IMG/VR virus record: IMGVR_UViG_3300024343_000023
Location: 1-44,801 of that record
Reading direction: 5' to 3' (one strand)
Source of the DNA: a virus
DNA: 44,801 nucleotides
The notes under the pieces were generated by a model. That model was given only the letters and a program-made list of their open reading frames with translations, had not been told where the DNA came from and did not search any database. This document shows, one piece after another, positions 25,795 to 34,683 of this stretch. How positions within the stretch are numbered: position 1 is the stretch's first letter; every line of letters starts with the position of its first letter. Made by a program: the position numbers and the translations under genes.

Positions 25795-26426
25795 TGGGTA
25801 ACCCGTTTATTGTTGCTGAAGACCTGGCTTTAAAAAGCCATGTTCAAGGCATGCTTGTAGGGGACGAAAAAAACGCCGAACGCCCAGTAAAGGTGTGGTT
25901 TGGATACCCTGATGTTGAAGTACGTGCACAAGAATTCCCGTTTGTAACAATTGACCTTATTGATGTAATCCCTGCAAATGACCGCCAAAACTCTGGCTAC
26001 CTATACGACACTGATAATAGGGGAACAGTGGCTCCAGAAGCTGGGTTTACCTATGTATATGAGATACCAGTTGCTTACGACCTTGTGTATCAAGTAACAA
26101 CATACGCTCGTAATCCTCGCCATGATAGAGCTTTGCTTTATCAGATGTTTAATAAGTTTCCATCTAAATACGGAAAGATAGCTGTGCCAAATGAACTTGG
26201 CACAGAAATTGGCTATCGTTCTATGTTCGTAGATGGATTTGTAAAACGTGATGCAGTAGACGGTGAAACAGGTAATCGCCGTACTCTTCGTAACGTTTAC
26301 ACAGTACGAGTGGTTAGTGAAATGACCCCATCAGTAGCTGCTAAAAAGCTATCTACTGTTGAGGAAATTATTATTAACCTTCCTCAAAACAATTCGTATA
26401 TCCCTTCCGTCTACGAAATCTTGTAA
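25794..26426 (+). CDS. Putative tail terminator protein
   Basis: A 210-residue protein starting at the overlapped stop (TAATG). Alpha/beta pattern with KVWFGYPDVEVRAQEFPFVTI, a long beta insertion, AYDLVYQVTTYARNPRHDRALL and a C-terminal YTVRVVSEM strand, as in tail-terminator proteins of contractile phages that cap the tube before head joining. It lies immediately upstream of the sheath gene, the standard place. Family-level assignment is from pattern and order, not from a unique motif. Confidence 0.65.
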   Translation: MGNPFIVAEDLALKSHVQGMLVGDEKNAERPVKVWFGYPDVEVRAQEFPFVTIDLIDVIPANDRQNSGYLYDTDNRGTVAPEAGFTYVYEIPVAYDLVYQVTTYARNPRHDRALLYQMFNKFPSKYGKIAVPNELGTEIGYRSMFVDGFVKRDAVDGETGNRRTLRNVYTVRVVSEMTPSVAAKKLSTVEEIIINLPQNNSYIPSVYEIL

Positions 26427-26464
26427 CACATGTTCATTCTGTCTAACTTAAAGGAGATTATCTA

Positions 26465-27967
26465 ATGGCATTTCAACGCCCAGGGGTATACGTCGAAGAG
26501 ACACTAAACCCTATTCAACCAGTTGTTGGAGCTAACTCAGACTCTGTTGCTGCCTTTATTGGTGCAGCTGATAGAGGTCCAGTTGGTGTTCCAACTCTAG
26601 TAACATCTTGGAGCCAGTATGTTGCAGCATTTGGTTCTTGGAACTCAGTAGCAAGCAACGACTTGCCACTTGGTGTCTATATGTATTTCTCAAACGGTGG
26701 AAACCAAGCGTACATTGTACGTGCAGCAAACGCTGCAGTTTTAGCAACACGTTCATTAAATGACCGTGCTGTAAGCCCGTCAGCAACATTAACAATTGCA
26801 GCTAACAGCCCAGGTGCATGGGGAAATAACCTAAACGTTAGTATTGTTAACTCTATTACTACAGGTTATTTTGATTTAATTGTGTACGCTGGTGGAACAA
26901 CAGACTCTAACGTTGTTGAGCGTTTTACAGACCTTAGCATGACACTTTCTGATAACCGTTACGCAATTACATCTGTAAACGCTTCCTCACAGTATGTAAG
27001 ACTAACTGACCTTAACTCAGGTAACACAGGAGCTACACGTAACCCAGCAGTAGTAACCAACCAAGCACTAGCATCAGGTTCAAATGGAAATGCAATTGCT
27101 GGGTCTGACTACTCAACTGCAGCAGCTACCTTAGATACCGTTCTACAATCTTTGGTACTTAACGCTCCAGGAGTAACTGCAGCAGCTACTGTAAATATTT
27201 TGATTAACTATGCGGCTAGCCGTGAAGATGTGTTTGTAGTAATCGATGGTCAAGATACCACCCCAGCTACACAGCTAGCGCTTGCTGCTACCTATACACC
27301 TTCTTCACTTGCAGCTGTTTACTACCCAGCATTAGTAATTGCAGACCCAACAGTCACTATTGGCTCAGCAGCTGGTTTAACAAAAACTGTTGGTGCTGGA
27401 GCTGCTGTAGCTGGATTAATTGCTGCAACTGATTCAGTACGTGGAGTTTTCAAAGCTCCTGCTGGTTTGCAGGCTCGTCTTGCTGGCGTTGTTTCTGCTC
27501 GTCAGCTTACAAATGCAAACCTTGACGCTCTTAACTCAGCTGCTGCTCCAGTAAATGCAATTAAGTTTGTACCTGGTAACGGCTATGTAGTTATGGGCGC
27601 ACGTACTCTTAAGGCTGGTTACGTGGATAAGTACGTACCAGTACGTCGCACACTTATCTACCTACGTAAGTCTCTTACAGACCTAACACAATTTGCAATC
27701 TTTGAGCCAAATGACGAAGCTCTATGGCGTCGAATTGATGCAACTCTTGAAGGGTTCTTAACAGCATTTTGGGCAGAAGGCGGCCTTCGTGGCGCAACTC
27801 CTGACTCAGCGTTCTTCATTAAAATCGATGGGGAAAACAATCCTCAGTATTTGATTGACAATGGAGAAGTGCATATTGAAGTTGGTGTTGCTTTGCAGCG
27901 TCCAGCGGAATTCATTGTAATTAAAATTGGTCAGTTTGACGGTGGAACCACCGTTACTGTGGCGTAA
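26465..27967 (+). CDS. Tail sheath protein
   Basis: A 500-residue sheath subunit with AAGGAG upstream. The N-terminus MAFQRPGVYVEETLNPIQPV with the following AFIGAADRGP is diagnostic of phage and phage-like contractile sheaths. A middle insertion domain (about 100-250) and the C-terminal core follow (INDG-like DALNSAAAPVNAIKFVPGNG, GARTLK, YVPVRRTLIYLRKSL, then IEVGVALQRPAEFIVIKIGQ). The sheath contracts to drive the tube into the host. The tube gene follows 14 bases downstream. Confidence 0.96.
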   Translation: MAFQRPGVYVEETLNPIQPVVGANSDSVAAFIGAADRGPVGVPTLVTSWSQYVAAFGSWNSVASNDLPLGVYMYFSNGGNQAYIVRAANAAVLATRSLNDRAVSPSATLTIAANSPGAWGNNLNVSIVNSITTGYFDLIVYAGGTTDSNVVERFTDLSMTLSDNRYAITSVNASSQYVRLTDLNSGNTGATRNPAVVTNQALASGSNGNAIAGSDYSTAAATLDTVLQSLVLNAPGVTAAATVNILINYAASREDVFVVIDGQDTTPATQLALAATYTPSSLAAVYYPALVIADPTVTIGSAAGLTKTVGAGAAVAGLIAATDSVRGVFKAPAGLQARLAGVVSARQLTNANLDALNSAAAPVNAIKFVPGNGYVVMGARTLKAGYVDKYVPVRRTLIYLRKSLTDLTQFAIFEPNDEALWRRIDATLEGFLTAFWAEGGLRGATPDSAFFIKIDGENNPQYLIDNGEVHIEVGVALQRPAEFIVIKIGQFDGGTTVTVA

Positions 27968-27981
27968 AGGAGACCCAATAA

Positions 27982-28689
27982 ATGCCAAATCAAGCTAGTA
28001 TCATAAATCGCTTCTCTACATTAGCGTCTGACCCACTTCGTTCGTTTAGGTTTTACGCGGACTTTGTGCCACATAAGGGACAAGATGTATTTGATAAGCG
28101 AATCCTTAATCAAAACAGTGCAAAGCTTCCTACCACAGGTAAGTCTGAAGGTTGGATTGGTGGCTTCAGCCAGATTTCTGGTCTAAGCATTAATACCCAA
28201 TCTATCCAGTATCGTGAAGGCGGCTACAACACCACTGTTCATCAGATTCCTGGTATGACCACATTCACACCTATCACTTTCCAGCGTGGAGTTATCTACG
28301 GTAACGACCAAGCTCAAACATGGATGCGCGGTCTTTTTGGCGCAGTGTCAGGAGAAGGTCTTCGTACCGCTACTAACGCAAAGAGCTTCCGTGTAGATAT
28401 TAATATCTATGTAATGGACCACCTAAGCGGTCCAGGTGCAAGCGATAAGAACGTTGAAAAGATGGTCTTTAAAGTTCACAACGCTTGGATTTCTACACTT
28501 AACTACACAGACCTAAATGCTGCTGACGGAGCGATTCTTTTTGAATCTATGTCAGTTGTACACGAAGGTTTGTCAGTTTCATATACACAAGGTGGAATTG
28601 GAACAACGGGTTCAAGTACAGGTTCTAGCGGTAGCAGCGGCGGTAGCAGCGGTGGCGGCAGTGGTCGTCCTTCTTACCGACCAGTATAA
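27982..28689 (+). CDS. Tail tube protein (T4 gp19-like)
   Basis: A 235-residue tube subunit. It has the family start (DPLRSFRFYADF), then GGFSQISGLSI, QYREGGYNTTVHQIPGM, and FQRGVIYGNDQAQTWMRGLF, with WISTLNYTDLNAADGAILFESM near the end. The last about 30 residues are a Gly/Ser-rich low-complexity tail (SSGSSGGSSGGGSGRP), longer than usual. Tube rings stack inside the sheath and conduct DNA. Order after sheath is as expected. Confidence 0.93.
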   Translation: MPNQASIINRFSTLASDPLRSFRFYADFVPHKGQDVFDKRILNQNSAKLPTTGKSEGWIGGFSQISGLSINTQSIQYREGGYNTTVHQIPGMTTFTPITFQRGVIYGNDQAQTWMRGLFGAVSGEGLRTATNAKSFRVDINIYVMDHLSGPGASDKNVEKMVFKVHNAWISTLNYTDLNAADGAILFESMSVVHEGLSVSYTQGGIGTTGSSTGSSGSSGGSSGGGSGRPSYRPV

Positions 28690-28720
28690 TAAAAGCATTA
28701 AAAACTAAAAGGAGAATAAT

Positions 28721-29515
28721 ATGGCAGAAATCATTACAGATGCACAGCTAATCGAACAATTTGCAGCTCAGGCAATGGAGGAGCCCGCGGCGGTCATTAA
28801 GACGCGGGCACCTTCAGAGTCAGAAGTAAAACTTCCAGGAGGTCATATTGACCAAAATGGGGAGCTTCACATGACAGCAGAGGTTAGAGAACTTACTGGA
28901 GCGGATGAAGAGGCAGTGGCTAAAGCTGGTTCTTCAGGCAAAGCTCTTAATGTTCTTTTAGCAAGAGGTTTAGTAAAGATTGGACCTAACAAAGCTACTA
29001 ACGATGACTTAGACACATTGCTGTCTGGAGACAGAGATGCAATCCTTCTAGGTGTTCGACGAGTAACTTTTGGTCAAACTACTGAACTAATGGTTCGTTG
29101 TAGCCACTGTTCAGATGAGCACACTACAACCCTAGATTTATCATCTGATGTTCCAACTACTTATTTAAAAGATGCAGTAGAAGATAGAACATGGGATATG
29201 GAAACAAAGTCTGGGGTAGTTACCGTAGCTCTACCTAACGGTATTACACAAAAGCGATTGATGGAGAACTATGACAAGACTCCAGCTGAGCTTAATACCT
29301 TACTACTATCTGGATGCATTGTTTCACTAGACGGATACCCATCAGTAGGTTCAGGAACAGCTTTGTCTTTAGGCATGGCTGACAGAAACAGAATTGTAGA
29401 TGAAATCCTTAAGCGCAACCCAGGCCCTCGCCTTGGGGAGGTGACCAAGGCTTGTAAGGCATGTGGAGAAGAAATCTTCCTACCACTGTCCTTGTTAGAT
29501 TTGTTTCGTCTATAG
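28721..29515 (+). CDS. Tail assembly chaperone, zero-frame product
   Basis: A 264-residue protein in the position between tube and tape measure, where tail assembly chaperones are normally encoded. The centre has ELTGADEEAVAK (58-69) as in baseplate-hub/tail chaperone families of contractile phages. Two CxxC pairs (127/130 and 245/248) suggest a zinc ribbon. It ends DLFRL just before a second frame that continues a plausible partner protein, so a longer +1 frameshifted form is likely (see next entry). A cytoplasmic role guarding the tape measure is inferred. Confidence 0.72.
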   Translation: MAEIITDAQLIEQFAAQAMEEPAAVIKTRAPSESEVKLPGGHIDQNGELHMTAEVRELTGADEEAVAKAGSSGKALNVLLARGLVKIGPNKATNDDLDTLLSGDRDAILLGVRRVTFGQTTELMVRCSHCSDEHTTTLDLSSDVPTTYLKDAVEDRTWDMETKSGVVTVALPNGITQKRLMENYDKTPAELNTLLLSGCIVSLDGYPSVGSGTALSLGMADRNRIVDEILKRNPGPRLGEVTKACKACGEEIFLPLSLLDLFRL

Positions 29516-29660
29516 CGAAGCTGATTACGAAGAACTGTTAGACCAGTTTGAAGTTCTCACAAGAACTTTTACGGGTTGGACACTTTCAGACATACGTGCA
29601 CTATCAGTTAGAGAAAGAGCTAACTGGATGGAGCGCTCTAAGAGAACGGTTAGGAGGTAA
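29499..29660 (+). CDS. Frameshift extension of the tail assembly chaperone (+1 frame)
   Basis: An open frame with no ATG, GTG or TTG start runs in the +1 frame and ends at 29660 in the ribosome-binding site of the next gene. It reads SEADYEELLDQFEVLTRTFT, then GWTLSDIRALSVRERANWM, like the C-terminal halves of frameshifted chaperones and gp51-type proteins. The only codon in the shared window where the P-site tRNA can re-pair after +1 slip is TTT followed by C (29504-29507; UUU to UUC). The fusion would be about 312 residues. An assembly error is the main alternative. Confidence 0.65.
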   Translation: MCFVYSEADYEELLDQFEVLTRTFTGWTLSDIRALSVRERANWMERSKRTVRR

Positions 29661-29665
29661 GGCAG

Positions 29666-31900
29666 TTGCTTAATTTACCAAGCGGTAAAGCTGGCTCGGT
29701 TATCTCTGATATTGCATCAGGTATATCCCAGTTAAGACAACAGATGCAGGGTCTTAAACAAGACACTAGCGGATGGGTAAACACCTTAGGCGGAGCCACC
29801 TCTAAATTCGGTTCAACTGCTGGGGGAGCTACTAACCAAGTAGCGCCATACCCAAAATTTAGCGTTGACGCTGACGGTGTTGTTAATTACCAGGGAACAA
29901 CAAGCGGTAATACAGGCCTAGTTTTTCAGCAGAATGCTTTACAACCTTACGTTAATCCAACCTATGCAGCGCCACCACCAACTGGAAGAACACCTTCGGG
30001 TGGCGGGGGTGATTATCGAGCTGCCATGGCTGCGGGAGCACTTGGTGGTATGCAGGCAATGCCTGGTACAAAAGAGTCTGTTGATTATCAGCTTGCTCTT
30101 AGTCGTATGGTTTTTTACCAGCAAGCTCCTAACGCAACTGCTGGTAGTGGAAGTATCTTTAGTCGCCTTGGTATAGGTAAGGGTGACCCAGGAAGAGCTG
30201 GCGCACGTATTGCTGCAGAGCAACTGATGGCTGGTGGAACTGCAACTAATAAATTTGATGCGGTTAATGCTTACGCTACAGCAGCTCAGTACGGTTTGTC
30301 TGGACCTAACATGCAACAGATGATGATGGGCAATGCTGCTATGTCTAACCTTACTCCTGGTATTGGACTTGAAGGTTCCACACGTGCCTACGGAGCTATG
30401 CAGCAAGCGCGTAACGTTAACATGCTTCGCGGTATTGGTATCAAGATTCGTGGTGAAGATGGTTCTATGAAACCTATGCCACAAATCATTGATGAGATTT
30501 GGCGCAAGCTTAACCGTGAAAAAATTGGTGGAGCTGCCCTTAGCGTAGAAGATGTTCGTATCTCTTTACAGCCTGGTAATGCTCTTGCTTCTATGCTTGA
30601 CCAGTACTTTGGCAATGACCCACTACTTCGTAAGCAAGTAGAGGATGGTCTTATCTTTAAAGCTCGTACTGGTGGCGGAGCCATCAAGAGCGGTGCGGAA
30701 GGTAAACGAGCAGCTGAACAAGCTGGTGCTACTACTGCCGCTGTATCATCTTTGTCTAATAGAACTGCAGAAGCATCTAAAACGCTTGGTCAAACAGCTG
30801 ATGCTAACGCTGCTGGGTTTACTCAAGCTAACAATGTTATTAAAACTATAACTGGAATTGTAAATCTTTTTGATAGAATTACTGGAGTACTAAAGCTAAG
30901 CGGGCTCTTTAAAGGATTTGCAGACACTATTGCAAGTGCTGGAAACTTTGCATTTGCTGGCCCAGCTGGAGTTGTCAGTGCTCTTGGAGGATTGTTTAAA
31001 GCCGAGGGTGGACCCGTAGCAGGAAAGTCTCCGTACATTGTAGGTGAGCGTGGACCTGAGCTCTTTGTTCCTAAGACTGACGGAAAGATTGTTCCTAACC
31101 ACGAGCTAGCAAACTACCCGTTCCGTGCTGGTGGCGGTGGCGTAAAAGCTGGGGGATATGGACTAGGGGATAAATCTAGCCCAGAAGATTGGGCTAAAGC
31201 AATGCTAAGAGCTTTGGGTGCCCCAGAAAAACAAGACTCTATTGATGCTCTAAAGACCTGGGCTAGATTTGAGGGTGGACACTTTTCAAACAACGGAAAC
31301 CACGGAGCTAGATTTAATCCATTAAATACAAGTTTGAAACTCCCAGGCTCTGGCCCTATGAGCGAGAAGAATAAACTTGTTCAAAGATATCAAAACTGGG
31401 ACCAAGGTATTGACGCTGCTGTAAAAACTCTTACAGGAAACAGGGCAGATGAACGTGGTTACTCTGCAATTGTTGAAGCACTTCGCAAGGGTGCCGATAA
31501 AGATGCAATCCTTGCTGCAGTAAATAAATCTGCTTGGGTACATGGAGAAGGAAAAAATAGTAACTACAAGTTTGCAGGCTCTAGCTCTAAGTATGATGTT
31601 GACTTTAAACCTGGTAGTAGCTCAACAGTGTTTAATAACGGAAACAGCGAAAGCAGCGGAAGAGTAACTTTGCGCTCTTTGATGGAAAGAGAAAAAGAAA
31701 GTACAAAAACTTTGCTAGCTGATTTAACAAAAAATATGGGAGAGTTCAATAAGAGCTCAAGCGCGTCTACTGGTCACACCTATAACTATGGGGGAGTTCA
31801 AATTAAGATTGATGGAAGTACTAACCCTAACGATACTGCTGCAGCTCTGAAGGCAGCTTTATCAAGTCAAGATACTATTTCAAAGGCGGCTAAATTCTAA
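29666..31900 (+). CDS. Tape measure protein with hydrolase-like domain
   Basis: A 744-residue protein, TTG start with AGGAGGT eight bases upstream. The N-terminus is helical/Gly-rich, hydrophobic segments lie at about 390-442, and EGGPVAGKSPYIVGERGPEL (about 447-466), followed by FVPKTDGKI, is the typical tape-measure C-terminal signature. After it (about 500-640) comes a domain with WARFEGGHFSNNGNHGARFN, SEKNKLVQRYQNWDQGID and GYSAIVEALRKGADKDAI, like muramidase/transglycosylase domains that open peptidoglycan during DNA entry. The length sets tail length. Catalysis is inferred from the pattern (candidate Glu in RFEGGH). Confidence 0.82.
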   Translation: MLNLPSGKAGSVISDIASGISQLRQQMQGLKQDTSGWVNTLGGATSKFGSTAGGATNQVAPYPKFSVDADGVVNYQGTTSGNTGLVFQQNALQPYVNPTYAAPPPTGRTPSGGGGDYRAAMAAGALGGMQAMPGTKESVDYQLALSRMVFYQQAPNATAGSGSIFSRLGIGKGDPGRAGARIAAEQLMAGGTATNKFDAVNAYATAAQYGLSGPNMQQMMMGNAAMSNLTPGIGLEGSTRAYGAMQQARNVNMLRGIGIKIRGEDGSMKPMPQIIDEIWRKLNREKIGGAALSVEDVRISLQPGNALASMLDQYFGNDPLLRKQVEDGLIFKARTGGGAIKSGAEGKRAAEQAGATTAAVSSLSNRTAEASKTLGQTADANAAGFTQANNVIKTITGIVNLFDRITGVLKLSGLFKGFADTIASAGNFAFAGPAGVVSALGGLFKAEGGPVAGKSPYIVGERGPELFVPKTDGKIVPNHELANYPFRAGGGGVKAGGYGLGDKSSPEDWAKAMLRALGAPEKQDSIDALKTWARFEGGHFSNNGNHGARFNPLNTSLKLPGSGPMSEKNKLVQRYQNWDQGIDAAVKTLTGNRADERGYSAIVEALRKGADKDAILAAVNKSAWVHGEGKNSNYKFAGSSSKYDVDFKPGSSSTVFNNGNSESSGRVTLRSLMEREKESTKTLLADLTKNMGEFNKSSSASTGHTYNYGGVQIKIDGSTNPNDTAAALKAALSSQDTISKAAKF

Positions 31901-33069
31901 TGGCTGGACTATTTAAAAGACCGACTCCAAATAAAAAAACTTCTGCTGTAGCACCAAAGCCACCTAATGTTGGTGCAAGCGTTGGTAGAGGCTACCAACG
32001 CTTTGGTCAAAACCCTGGTATTAACACTAACCCGTCCCCAGCTGGGCCTGCGCAACCTAGAGGAAACACAACCATAAAAGACCCTGTAACTAAAATAAAA
32101 CAGGACCCACCAAAAAACAAAAATACAAGAGGCTCAACTATAACTGCGAGAAATCGCAAGTCTCGTCCTGACCTAGATACTAATTGGAACTTACCGCCTT
32201 GCGCTGCAAGCCTTCCAGTAAGAGCTGTAGAGGTAGTTGGTTACGAAACCGTTTTTAGTCAAGACTTAGCTAGCATGCATAGATACCGCAGAGGAGCTAT
32301 TTGGTTTTACGACACTGGTGCAGGCGTATCTAGTGTGGACAGTTCTGGTAACGTGCAGAATGCTGGCGACGCTGTTGAGGAGAAATACTCCGAAGATAAA
32401 GTCGCTAAACTTGGCTCAAAAGATAAAGACAAGATTCCTGAAAATGCATACGGTAAATATGGTTTTCAATTCTTATGGAATCCAGACCAGATTCAAGTAT
32501 CTGTTGCTCGAAACATGGATGTAACTCCATCTAATGCTGACCGTTTACGCGGTGTGGCTGGAGCGTTTCCTGGACAAGAGTCTTTATCTTTTACTATTAT
32601 TTTAGATAGAGTTAATGATTTTGCGTTGTTTAATCGTGCTGCTAATGGTGGAGCTGAAAAAGGCTCTAGAGTTGCTTACCCAACTTACAGCAAAGAACTA
32701 TTAAAACAGTATAAATACGGATTAGATGTTGAAGGTTCAGCAACAGAGTCTAAGGTTAAAAAGCTTTATGACCTACATACATATGGAACTATGGCTGATT
32801 TAGAATACCTATTTAAATGTATTAATGGAACAGGTACAAACGCGGGTTCGTGGAAAACTCTTTTAGGTAAAGAGACCGCGGATATTGGATTCTTGTCTCC
32901 AACTTTATTAGCTTTTAGATTTGGAGAAAACGCAAAGACAGCGCTTTCTTATGTTGGTTGGATTACAAACCTGTCTATTAGCCATACGATGTTTACAGAA
33001 GAAATGATTCCTATCCGTACCTCAGTTAGCTTTAGTGTTGACTGTTTTGCTGGTTCTACAATTATCTAG
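31900..33069 (+). CDS. Baseplate/tube-initiator protein (CIS-tube/gp53-like)
   Basis: A 389-residue protein overlapping the previous stop by one base. Residues 1-95 are Pro/Lys/Asn-rich and probably disordered. The folded rest has FQFLWNPDQIQVSV, GQESLSFTIILDRVNDF, RFGENAKTALSYVGWI and ISHTMFTEEMIPIRTSVSF, the pattern of CIS-tube-like proteins that link tape measure and tube to the baseplate hub. The next gene is a small LysM-like protein, the common partner. Placement fits baseplate assembly. Confidence 0.72.
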   Translation: MAGLFKRPTPNKKTSAVAPKPPNVGASVGRGYQRFGQNPGINTNPSPAGPAQPRGNTTIKDPVTKIKQDPPKNKNTRGSTITARNRKSRPDLDTNWNLPPCAASLPVRAVEVVGYETVFSQDLASMHRYRRGAIWFYDTGAGVSSVDSSGNVQNAGDAVEEKYSEDKVAKLGSKDKDKIPENAYGKYGFQFLWNPDQIQVSVARNMDVTPSNADRLRGVAGAFPGQESLSFTIILDRVNDFALFNRAANGGAEKGSRVAYPTYSKELLKQYKYGLDVEGSATESKVKKLYDLHTYGTMADLEYLFKCINGTGTNAGSWKTLLGKETADIGFLSPTLLAFRFGENAKTALSYVGWITNLSISHTMFTEEMIPIRTSVSFSVDCFAGSTII

Positions 33070-33077
33070 GAGGCGTT

Positions 33078-33359
33078 GTGACTATTTATTCAGGTTCTAG
33101 GTACGAGTACTCTCTTATTGATTTCTTTTCAACAAAAGAAAACGGGGATGAGAACCCAACTGTTTTTTACACAATGACTGACTTAGGCGTAGTTACATAC
33201 GCTTCACATTATTATTTGGACGGTGAAAGGTTAGATACCCTAGCTTATAAGTACTACAAAACTCCATCGTTTTGGTGGGTAATTGCTGAGTTTAATCCAG
33301 AGATAAAAGACTTTACAAACATTCCAACTGGAACAATACTTAGGATTCCTAGTGTTTAG
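33078..33359 (+). CDS. LysM-like baseplate protein
   Basis: A 93-residue protein, GTG start after AGGAGG. The C-terminal half follows the LysM fold pattern: GERLDTLAYKYYKTPSFWW, then VIAEFNPEIKDFTNIPTG and TILRIP. Such proteins (T4 gp53/P2 gpX class) stabilise baseplate wedges or hub. It overlaps the following gene by eight bases. Confidence 0.8.
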   Translation: MTIYSGSRYEYSLIDFFSTKENGDENPTVFYTMTDLGVVTYASHYYLDGERLDTLAYKYYKTPSFWWVIAEFNPEIKDFTNIPTGTILRIPSV

Positions 33360-34683
33360 TTATATCTCAGTTAACTTTGAAGACTCTGTAGATTTTCCTA
33401 AAAGAGTATACAGCGCTACTTTGTATCAAAAAAACTATGAGCATGAAATGATGAGCATCATGTTTAGAGATTGGGATGTTGACTACGACGTTGTAAAACC
33501 AGGGTCACCCGTATCTGTTAGCATTAAGGGAGCAACCTCTAGAAGAAATTTTTACGGGTACATTCATCACATTGAACCTAATAGAACTCCTGGAACTGCA
33601 TTTACAGAAGTTGTTTTAATTGGTGGTTCTTTTCCTTTAAAGCAAGCTTCTCAAAAAGTTTATAGGGACCACACAGCTGACCAGGTGGTTAGAGACCTTG
33701 CTTCAAAGCACGGGCTTACTTATTACGGGGTGCCTCACCCACGTGTTTTTGAACAAATTTCACACACTGGAAGTACCGATTGGCAGATGTTGGTACGACT
33801 AGCTAAACAAATTGGTTACACAATTAGAACCCAAAACACAGAGATTTACTTTGAACCTATGATGGAAGACTTTAAAAACTATAGAAGTGAAGCTTCTACA
33901 CTTGTAATGAGAGACGAAAGCAGCACTGATGGGTCTAACCTGTACAGCTTCAAACCCATTATTAGTGAGTCAATATCATTTGATGGGGACGACATGAAGG
34001 CTGCTCATGCAGTGCAGGGAGTGGACAGACTAGCAAAGTCTCCAATATCTATTACTAAACAAAAGCGACCTGCTAAAACAAAAGCTATAACTCAATTTGA
34101 AATGTTTGACCGTTTTAATACAGCAATTGTTGCTCCTAATGCTGAGATAGCTGCGTATGAAGCCGAAGCGGCAGACCTACGTGCCTCTTTTCCATATAGA
34201 GCTTCTGCTATTGCTCTTGGAGAACCAGACCTACGACCTAACATGCCTGTATACCTAGAAGGCATTGGCTCTACTTACAGCGGTTACTGGGTAATCCTTA
34301 GTACTCAGCATAAGTTCATTGAAACAGAAACTAACGTATTTTCTTATGTAACTGAGTTATCTCTAGGTACAGACTCTTTAGGTAAAGCTGTAAGTTTTGG
34401 CGGGTCTTTGGTATCAGTGCCACCATCAACTAAGATAAGAAAAATTGACCCTGGAATTAAACAAACTAAAGTGGTTCCAAAGTCTAAAATAATAAAAAAT
34501 AACGTTGTATCAAATAAACGTAATACGGTAAGCTTTGGTAAGATAGGAAACAGAGCAAAACCAGTGGCTGGTGTTAGAGCCCCTTCTTTATGGAAAACAA
34601 CAGCACCTGTTAAAAAGGTGACGTTTGTAGAGAAAAGAAGACCTCAAACGATTACTACAAGATTGCAAAAGAAAGCTAATTAA
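33352..34683 (+). CDS. Baseplate hub protein (gpD/gp27/VgrG-like)
   Basis: A 443-residue protein, GTG start inside the end of the LysM-like gene. Beta-barrel pattern with YSATLYQKNYEHEMMSIMFR, GYIHHIEPNRTPG, then the helix DHTADQVVRDLASKHGL, STDWQMLVRLAKQIGYTI and YFEPM, matching gpD-type hub proteins. Residues from about 365 to the end form a long basic extension (KIRKIDPGIKQTKVVP, EKRRPQTITTRLQKKAN) that is unusual for the family. The spike gene follows, overlapping by one base. Confidence 0.88.
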   Translation: MFSYISVNFEDSVDFPKRVYSATLYQKNYEHEMMSIMFRDWDVDYDVVKPGSPVSVSIKGATSRRNFYGYIHHIEPNRTPGTAFTEVVLIGGSFPLKQASQKVYRDHTADQVVRDLASKHGLTYYGVPHPRVFEQISHTGSTDWQMLVRLAKQIGYTIRTQNTEIYFEPMMEDFKNYRSEASTLVMRDESSTDGSNLYSFKPIISESISFDGDDMKAAHAVQGVDRLAKSPISITKQKRPAKTKAITQFEMFDRFNTAIVAPNAEIAAYEAEAADLRASFPYRASAIALGEPDLRPNMPVYLEGIGSTYSGYWVILSTQHKFIETETNVFSYVTELSLGTDSLGKAVSFGGSLVSVPPSTKIRKIDPGIKQTKVVPKSKIIKNNVVSNKRNTVSFGKIGNRAKPVAGVRAPSLWKTTAPVKKVTFVEKRRPQTITTRLQKKAN

